This document shows, in pieces, positions 58,311 to 64,000 of a stretch of DNA of 64,000 nucleotides. Origin of the DNA: Thozetella sp. PMI_491 (lineage: Eukaryota; Ascomycota; Sordariomycetes; Chaetosphaeriales; Chaetosphaeriaceae); contig MU270024.1 of NCBI GenBank assembly GCA_021432635.1, positions 186,001-250,000 of the forward strand, read 5' to 3'. Every line of letters begins with the position of its first letter. The first letter of the stretch is position 1. The notes under the pieces were generated by a model that saw only the letters and a program-made list of their open reading frames with translations, did not search any database and had not been told where the DNA came from. A program made the position numbers and the translations under genes.

Positions 58311-58713
58311 TGAAGGTCTTCCCTAATGCAAGCGTCCAAATACGCAAGCCTTTGTATGCCCGGGTGGCCGATCTTATTCTGAGATTGTTAAAAGACGGGA
58401 CCTCCTCCGAATTTCGTCAAAACTCTAGAGTACTGGCTGATATGTCTATATTGGGGGGAGGGGAGTATTTCATATTGATAATCAGACACTCCCACGAGAA
58501 GCAAATAAAAGGGAAATCCATAACAACAATCATTCCTATATTTGGGTCCCTTCGGGTCTGTTAATTATAGATGTCATTGATCCGGGGGAAACTCTCCGAC
58601 CAGGATAACCCAATATTTAGTCTCTGTTTAGCACTAGATTCATCAACTGACTGGGTAGTGTGTCCTCACAAGGCAGTGTTATACCGTCGAAGTGAAGGCC
58701 CAAAATCGAGAAG
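58311..58713. other. Intergenic, no supported gene
   Basis: About 400 bp between the LINE remnant and the NmrA-like gene's stop. No motif. Confidence 0.35.
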
Positions 58714-59672
58714 CTAAAGATGCTGAAACTTGGCAGCGAGTTTCTTCTCTAATGCCTCGTCCGTGAGGAGAGGCAGGCCAACTAGCTCGTTGTCCACCTC
58801 GGGATAGGCAGCACGATACTTTCCACTAAGGATTGCAGCTTTGAGCAAAGGAAATATGAGACTGAAGTCGGTTGGATCCTTCTCCACATTTTTGAGAGCC
58901 TGCTCAAGCTCTTGCTGCGCGTCTACTCTTGTCTCCGTCCATGTAACTGCTGGTGGACTGTACTTCTTCGCGATGGCCAAAACCTTGGACTGGGTCAAGA
59001 CGGTGTCGTGAATGAGTAGGTTTCGATTCTTGGTTGCTTCGGGGGCATTTAGGGCGCCGGCGACGGCTTTGCCAATACTGTGAACGCTGGTGGAGCTGAA
59101 GGGATGTTCACCATTGTCAAAGATTTGAATCGAAGATGTATTCACATCAAGAATGAAGGGGTATTCGAGCATGTAATCCAGGAAAGCCCCCACCGAGAAG
59201 ATCGTATACTCAAGCAAACCCGTATCGGCCTTCTTTTTCAGGTACTCCTGGACTTGAACCAATGGGTAGTTGATGGGCAGAGCCCGCGCCTTGGGGTCGG
59301 TCGTCAAAGAACCCCAGTCGGCCGGAATATACCGCTTTACTCCAGCTTTGATGCAAGCTTCGATGATTGGCTCCTGATTCATGATGGCAGCGGATGCAAA
59401 GGTAACGATTGCGACATCATTGCCTCGCAACGCCTCGACAAGGCTATCCTGAGAGGAATAATCGACCTGAGCAGCCTCGACACCGGAGGGGAGGTCCTTG
59501 ATGCCGGAAGGTTTTCTGCTCAGAATAGTCACAGTAAAGTCATTGTTGACCAGCTCCTCAAGAATCGCACTTCCCAGACGACCTTTCTGTAGAACTGACT
59601 TAACAAACGGCTCAGAGAACGGAGAAAATCGAGACTTACACCAAGGAGAGCTACCTTCTTGAAGGAACTCAT
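58714..59672 (-). CDS. NmrA-like / isoflavone-reductase-like NAD(P)-binding protein
   Basis: Two exons, 59672-59640 and 59586-58714, give 301 residues. The intron has a GTAAGT donor and CTACAG acceptor. The N-terminus MSSFKKVALLG continues into KGRLGSAILEEL (Rossmann phosphate loop). It then shows TVTILSRKPSG, VDYSSQDSLVEAL, an AGVKRYIPADWGS segment (NmrA/PCBER family) and a conserved central YTIFSVGAFLDYM. Members are NADPH-dependent reductases of phenolic compounds or redox sensors. The ORF is intact. A longer frame reads through the intron upstream, but the GT..AG model restores the conserved start. Confidence 0.85.
58806..58868 (-). repeat. Parent segment of the dispersed NmrA-like copy
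   Basis: Inside the coding region of the NmrA-like gene; the second copy is at about 55609-55672. Confidence 0.7.
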
Positions 59673-60139
59673 TCTGCTTTGAGTATGTATAGGAATCGTG
59701 ATTTGATTGAACTGAGGCGAGGATCAAAGTTGTTGTATTGATGGAAGTACGGGCTAATGTCGTCGGTCAGTAGTAGGTATATATAGATATTTCTCGATCT
59801 GTGGAGGTGGTATTTTACCGCGAAAGCCAGGCTGATTCGGCGTCCACTCAAAGTCCCACGTAGTGCCCACACAGAGATGTTAGCAGTCTCGTAACCAGCT
59901 CTTTCATAAATTACCCTATTTACGAAGGGGCTTGTTAAAATGCCTGAACCAGACCAATGCGAATTACATCTCCTGGCGGGGCCTAAAGAGGGGACGCTAG
60001 TCTATCAAAGCAAGCGACTCGCCATCCAATACGTCAGGCCATTATAAATCAACTGTACCTTTGAAGACTCCGGATTCCTAAGCGTCGCAGGGGGAGCCGA
60101 AGACACTCCCCGTGCTTCCACGAGCCGCGAGCCACCGAA
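59673..60139. other. Intergenic
   Basis: 5' flank of the NmrA-like gene. No gene recognised. Confidence 0.35.
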
Positions 60140-60252
60140 GCTTTTTTGCTCCCGTGCCGAAAGCCTTTTTGCTCCCGTGCCGAAAGCCTTTTTGCTCCCG
60201 TGCCGAAAGCCTTTTTGCTCCCGTACCGGAACTTTTTTGCTCCCGCGCCGGA
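60140..60252. repeat. 23-bp tandem minisatellite, about five units
   Basis: Units of the form TTTTTGCTCCCGTGCCGAAA plus three bases follow each other head to tail. Units 1-3 are nearly identical and the last two diverge (CCGTACCGGAA, CGCGCCGGAA). The 23-bp period shifts frame every unit. All three minus-strand frames therefore stay open with similar REQKGFRHGSKKAFG-like peptides, which is an artefact and not coding evidence. Confidence 0.85.
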
Positions 60253-60831
60253 ATTTGCGCCGTCCCCATGAGGGGCCATGAGGCAGGGGCAGCTGCACCG
60301 ATGCCATGCAGACTCAGGAAAGCCGGGTGAAATGCCTATATGAACGTATCAGCAGCTTAATAATTATACTGTTGATTTGTTAGCTAGCCTGAAGCTGTCC
60401 TAAAGCATACACTTAGAGGATGTACTTTGGTCCCGAATCAGTTTGGCAAACTATATATGTTTAGCGGATGGACAGATTGCTGAAAGGTCTATACCAAGAG
60501 GCTGATCTAAAATATGGAAACAGTCTGATAATGTTCCTCTATCGCGCGGTTATAGGGGACCTTAGGGACAATCCGACATAGGGAGAAATGTGCTGTGCTG
60601 CAACTGTAAACCCTTGGAACCTGGCATACAGAATTTTGATTTCCTGCGTAACCCTGTTGATAGACCACAATCTGTTGTCAAGGACTGGCGAGTCTAGTTA
60701 TTTAAAGAACCGCCAATATTGTTACAGTGTTGGGCGATTCCCTTTGCAGAACGGATTAAACAACCTGCAAGAGCGGAGAACAGAGCCCCTACAACGCATG
60801 CCACACCAACATCCTCAGCACCTCGTTTGCA
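60253..60831. other. Intergenic
   Basis: No gene supported between the minisatellite and the dead oxidoreductase. Confidence 0.35.
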
Positions 60832-61868
60832 ATGGCACCAGGTGATCTCCCAAAGACGATGCGCGCCGCGCAATTCACTTCCACGCATGGCGGCATCGAA
60901 AACAACATCAACGTAAAGGCCGATGCCAAGCTACCCAGGAATGCCGACCACCTACCAGCCGATGGCACTCTCGTGCATGTTGCCTATACAAGCATCAACA
61001 TGATCGATCAGAAGCTGGTCAAGCTGCCTATCCTCGGCCAGCTAATGATGCTGGGCCACGTTCAAACGCCTAGCAGAGACTTTTGAGGCATCATGGTTGC
61101 AACGCGCCTCCCACACCTTAAGGCAGGCGACCACGTCTTCGGCCATGCAAGCGGCATGCTCGCCAAGTACGTCACAATCAGCAAGAGCGAGATCTCTCCC
61201 TGTCCCGCATGCGTAAGCCTGCGGGACGCCACGCTGCCCATTGCGGGCCTGGCGGCGCTGTAGGGGCTGAGGCCCTTTGTCAAGGCTGGCGATAAGGTGC
61301 TGATCAACAGGGCTAGCGGTGGCGTGGGGAGCACGGGGATCTAGATCGTGAAAGCTCTTGGTCCTAGTGTGACGGCAACGTGTTTTGGCGCCAATGCGGA
61401 TCTGTGCAAGTCTCTTAGAGGCGGGTAAGGTGTTTAACTATTAACAAGAAGCCTGATCGTGAAAGCGCTGCAGCGCGCAGGCCACCAGTACGACCACGTG
61501 TTCGACAGCGTCTTCTACAGCCCAGCCCTATATTTTTAGGCGGCTGACTATATTATGCTACAAGGGCGCTTCACAAAGGTTAAGGGTAGCATTAACAAGG
61601 CCATTAGAAAAGCAATCACTTACATCTACTGCCTGCCTAGGTTCCTGGGAGGTAGCCGCAGCCATTCGAGTTTATCATTAAGCTCTCAACACCAAAGCAC
61701 CTAGCGTTCTTAGCGCAGTTGGTCAAGGAGGGTAAGCTTAAACCTATGATTTAGGAGGAGCTTCTGCTTAATAAGGTTACAGAGGCGTTTATAAATCTTA
61801 AGACTTATTATACTAAGGGAAAGATTGTTATCAAGGTTGATAGAAAGGGGTATTCTAGCTTAATATGA
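60832..61868 (+). pseudogene. Dead quinone-oxidoreductase-like (MDR) gene with RIP-like stops
   Basis: The family order is intact from N- to C-terminus: MRAAQF near the start, a proton-relay region, GDHVFGHASGML, then KAGDKVLINRASGGVGSTGI (nucleotide-binding) and a C-terminal YYTKGKIVIKV. The frame is broken repeatedly. TGA at 61084-61086 falls where CGA or similar is expected. TAG at 61261-61263 and 61342-61344 sit at expected glutamines (CAG to TAG, a CpA change). The second half (61420-61868) is strongly AT-rich with more stops and frame changes. This is the pattern left by RIP and later decay. Confidence 0.75.
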
Positions 61869-62649
61869 GAGGAGGTGTTAAAACTACATAGCCCCAGGCG
61901 TTCAGCAACTCAGAGAGGGATAATTCTTTTTTTTGTAGATGCCTTCTAAAACAATACAACCGAGGCTAGGCAGTCTATAGATATCAACATAAGTCATCTG
62001 AACCGCTATATAAGCTAAAGAGTAACATAGTTATACCTAATATCTGTTCTATATATAGAGTAGCTAGAAGTCCATTCAACGCTCAACGCTGTCAGTATTT
62101 TTGACGAGACATACAATCATCCAGTGTCCCTGGATTCATGTTGCTAACACCAGCTGCTTGCAATGGCTTCCAGCACCAAAGGCAGCAGCCTGCGATTGTC
62201 ATCATTTCTAGGCATTTTATCAACGCAACTCTAAGATATAGGTACTAGGATACTAGCTTATTAATTAGATCTATTAAACACTGGCCACTGTCTTAAGATA
62301 CCTCAACTGTGGCACGATGCTTGGCACTCTATATATTATAGCATCATCTTCTAGAGCCAGATCGCTTTTGATCAAGGAAGAGCTAACATTAAGGTTGTTA
62401 AATACAACATTCTTCTAAAACATGAGGCAGATAACTTCTATGAGCTGTGGCACAGCGTTGTATATCTCCACCCCATACAGTTCGCAGCACTATTACATAG
62501 AAGGTATCTGGTTTCTGTCATTGCAAGGAACTCTCGAAACCAAGATCCGATGCCCGGCAGCTGGCATCGACACCTAGTGATCTGCATCGAGCCCCAGGTC
62601 ACCCGCGGCTCCCCGGTCTCTCTCCACCTTCACATGACGTCATTGTTCT
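61869..62649. other. AT-rich decayed sequence
   Basis: Very AT-rich. No supported gene; perhaps the front part of the P450 relic that follows. Confidence 0.35.
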
Positions 62650-63270
62650 CGTCTCCCTCGAACAAGTCCACTAGTGTCCCAGGCTCCATAGTCTTACTGC
62701 CTCCATGTACGACCCACACTCGATTGCTCGGGTGGCCCATGTCAGGGTCGTAGTATGTCTGCTGTAAATTTATCCAGGTCTCTATGTGAGGGGGGGATGG
62801 TCTCCCTTTTGGAAAGTTATAATGATTTGCTTGGAGTTAAAGAGATGACAGAGGATGAGCTGTAGGAGCTAGTGAACCAGTCGATTTAGGGCGACATCTT
62901 ATTGGCACCTATATCTGGGCTCTAGAAGTTTATATCACGGTAAAAAAGAGTCCTAGTATGTCGATTATTCTAAAGCCGCCATGCTCTTCTACTTTCTTTC
63001 CAAGCTCGGACCATCAACCACAATGAGTTTAATCCCCGCAGGTTCTCCCCGGAAGAGATGAAGAGTCGACCGCGTAATATTTGCTTCCAGGGGTTCGGAG
63101 GCAGCAAGACCCTGTGTCCCGGCCGGCACTTCGTCACTAGTGAAATCCTCGGTGCTGTGGTCGTCTGTTTTGCCAGAGTCAATATAAAGCCTGCGGAGGG
63201 CGATTAGAAATACTCAACAACCGCGAATACTGACGTTGCTGCTGTCACCCTGGAGCCGGACCACGATATT
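62650..63270 (+). pseudogene. Decayed P450 C-terminal part
   Basis: The pieces are a PGSIVLLPPCTTHT segment near 62680-62730, then NEFNPRRFSPEEM near 63026 (the PERF-type motif), and the haem loop FGGSKTLCPGRHF near 63095 followed by TSEILGAVVVCFARV. The frame ends at a TAG at 63205-63207 where tryptophan is expected (TGG to TAG). About 250 bp between the first two pieces are unrelated or too decayed. The haem loop resembles fungal CYP7/CYP8-like P450s with LCPGRH. The gene is dead. Confidence 0.65.
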
Positions 63271-63766
63271 GACGTGGAGATTGATATGCGACAACTTACT
63301 CTTAAGGTATATATACTATAACTATACTATAACTAAACCGTGATAGTGGATTCACTTTGCTAGTTTGGCGGAACTAGTGGATACCTTGAAATATGGGACA
63401 CTTTCTGAATGAACCCTAGCTTCGACTATACAACCTTAGCCTAAGAATACACTGTTTCTGCCCCCACCTCTTCTCATGTGAGACTGTCTCATAACAACAG
63501 GCCCGAGTCTCTCCTGATCTCGACACTAGCCGGCAGATATTTTCCCACCCTTCCCGCAAATCGCCGATTCGCCACCGTCTATCGCCCTGGCGGTTTTCCC
63601 ACGACTAACCTTTTGCGTCTTGGCGAACCACACCAGGCATCTCTCCAGAGAAGCGCTCCCCTGGCAGCCAACATGCTGGGTTGAAAGTTCAGGAGCCAGG
63701 CGGACAAGGACTGGAATCCACTCCTAGATAAAGCGCGAGAGGCATGTGAAGCAAGTTTTGGCAGTG
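63271..63766. other. Intergenic
   Basis: No supported gene. Short open frames only. Confidence 0.35.
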
Positions 63767-64000
63767 CTACTCGCTAGAATCATCCCGTGACGCTGCCCAG
63801 ATTTCCTTTGCGTCACTCTTAGAAGGCATGAACTTTTCCAAGAAAGCTATGTCGTATCGTTCACCTGCACACTGAGCCGTGTAGCACAGCCTCATGACGA
63901 CGTCAGCTCGGGTAGCCGTTTCTCTCAACCTCTTCCCGTCATCTTCGGTAAGCCTGCGACCCCAGTGACGCTCATCTAGGCTCCCCTCTATCTGTGGAGG
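63767..64000 (-). CDS. C-terminal end of an unidentified protein (runs off the right edge)
   Basis: The minus strand is open from the window end to the stop TAG at 63767-63769, 77 codons. Composition is protein-like: LDERHWGRRLTEDDGKRL, then VVMRLCYTAQCAGERYDIAF and FMPSKSDAKEIWAAS at the end. I do not recognise the family. Codon use looks ordinary for this genome. Without the rest of the gene no function can be given. Confidence 0.45.
   Translation of the reverse strand, partial: PPQIEGSLDERHWGRRLTEDDGKRLRETATRADVVMRLCYTAQCAGERYDIAFLEKFMPSKSDAKEIWAASRDDSSE

Noticed and set aside
60005-60307. Three overlapping minus-strand frames with Lys/Arg-rich repeats
   Set aside because: They arise from the 23-bp minisatellite, which keeps all frames open. 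No start context, homology or codon bias supports a gene.
1-64000. CRISPR arrays, tRNA and rRNA genes, telomere repeats
   Set aside because: None seen by eye. CRISPR is not expected in a fungus. A tRNAscan-SE run would be decisive for tRNAs.

Overview
This is a 64 kb piece of a filamentous ascomycete (Pezizomycotina) genome. The genes carry many short introns (about 45-100 nt, GT..AG, CTAAC/CTGAC-like branch sites). There are Zn2Cys6 and fungal-specific transcription factors, fungal cytochromes P450, a HeLo-domain protein, small secreted Cys-rich proteins and a Tad1-like LINE remnant. Several dead genes carry stop codons of the kind C-to-T change in CpA/CpG would make (RIP-like). The species cannot be named from the sequence alone.

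Layout. 0-5 kb: the start of an aspartate aminotransferase gene (- strand, cut by the window edge), divergent from a dihydrodipicolinate-synthase-family aldolase gene, which converges on a Zn2Cys6 regulator. 5.6-12.2 kb: a terpenoid locus with a decayed P450, a class I terpene cyclase resembling the cyclase half of fusicoccadiene-type chimeric synthases but with no prenyltransferase half, a divergent P450, and the tail of a transporter. 13-16.4 kb: a DUF3237-like gene, a sulfatase remnant and a seven-helix-type membrane protein. 18.3-25.6 kb: a Zn2Cys6 regulator, an SDR oxidoreductase, a second regulator-type protein and a mitochondrial-type rhomboid protease. 26.5-32.7 kb: a large hydantoinase/DUF917 fusion gene and an MDR-type reductase. 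33-39.4 kb: a dead DUF4246 gene, a DAL5-type MFS transporter and an intact P450. 40.7-43.2 kb: two secreted proteins, one con-13-like with an HExxH motif and one small and Cys-rich. 44-50.5 kb: a divergent pair of signalling genes, a HeLo-pseudokinase and a kinase-Sel1-ankyrin protein of about 1,369 residues. 51-56.8 kb: a methyltransferase, remnants of secreted Cys-rich genes and a small secreted protein. 57-64 kb: repeat-rich and decayed, with a LINE remnant, an NmrA/isoflavone-reductase-like gene, a 23-bp minisatellite, a dead quinone-oxidoreductase-like gene, a dead P450 and the end of an unidentified gene.

How the genes may work together (inference). The aminotransferase/aldolase pair at the left end fits 4-hydroxyglutamate (hydroxyproline) breakdown. 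The terpene cyclase and divergent P450 form a small terpenoid locus, partly decayed. The HeLo-pseudokinase and kinase-ankyrin genes share a promoter region and look like a two-gene signalling or regulated-cell-death module; this is the most interesting part of the window. Small secreted proteins beside repeat-decayed sequence give the right half the look of an accessory, fast-evolving compartment.
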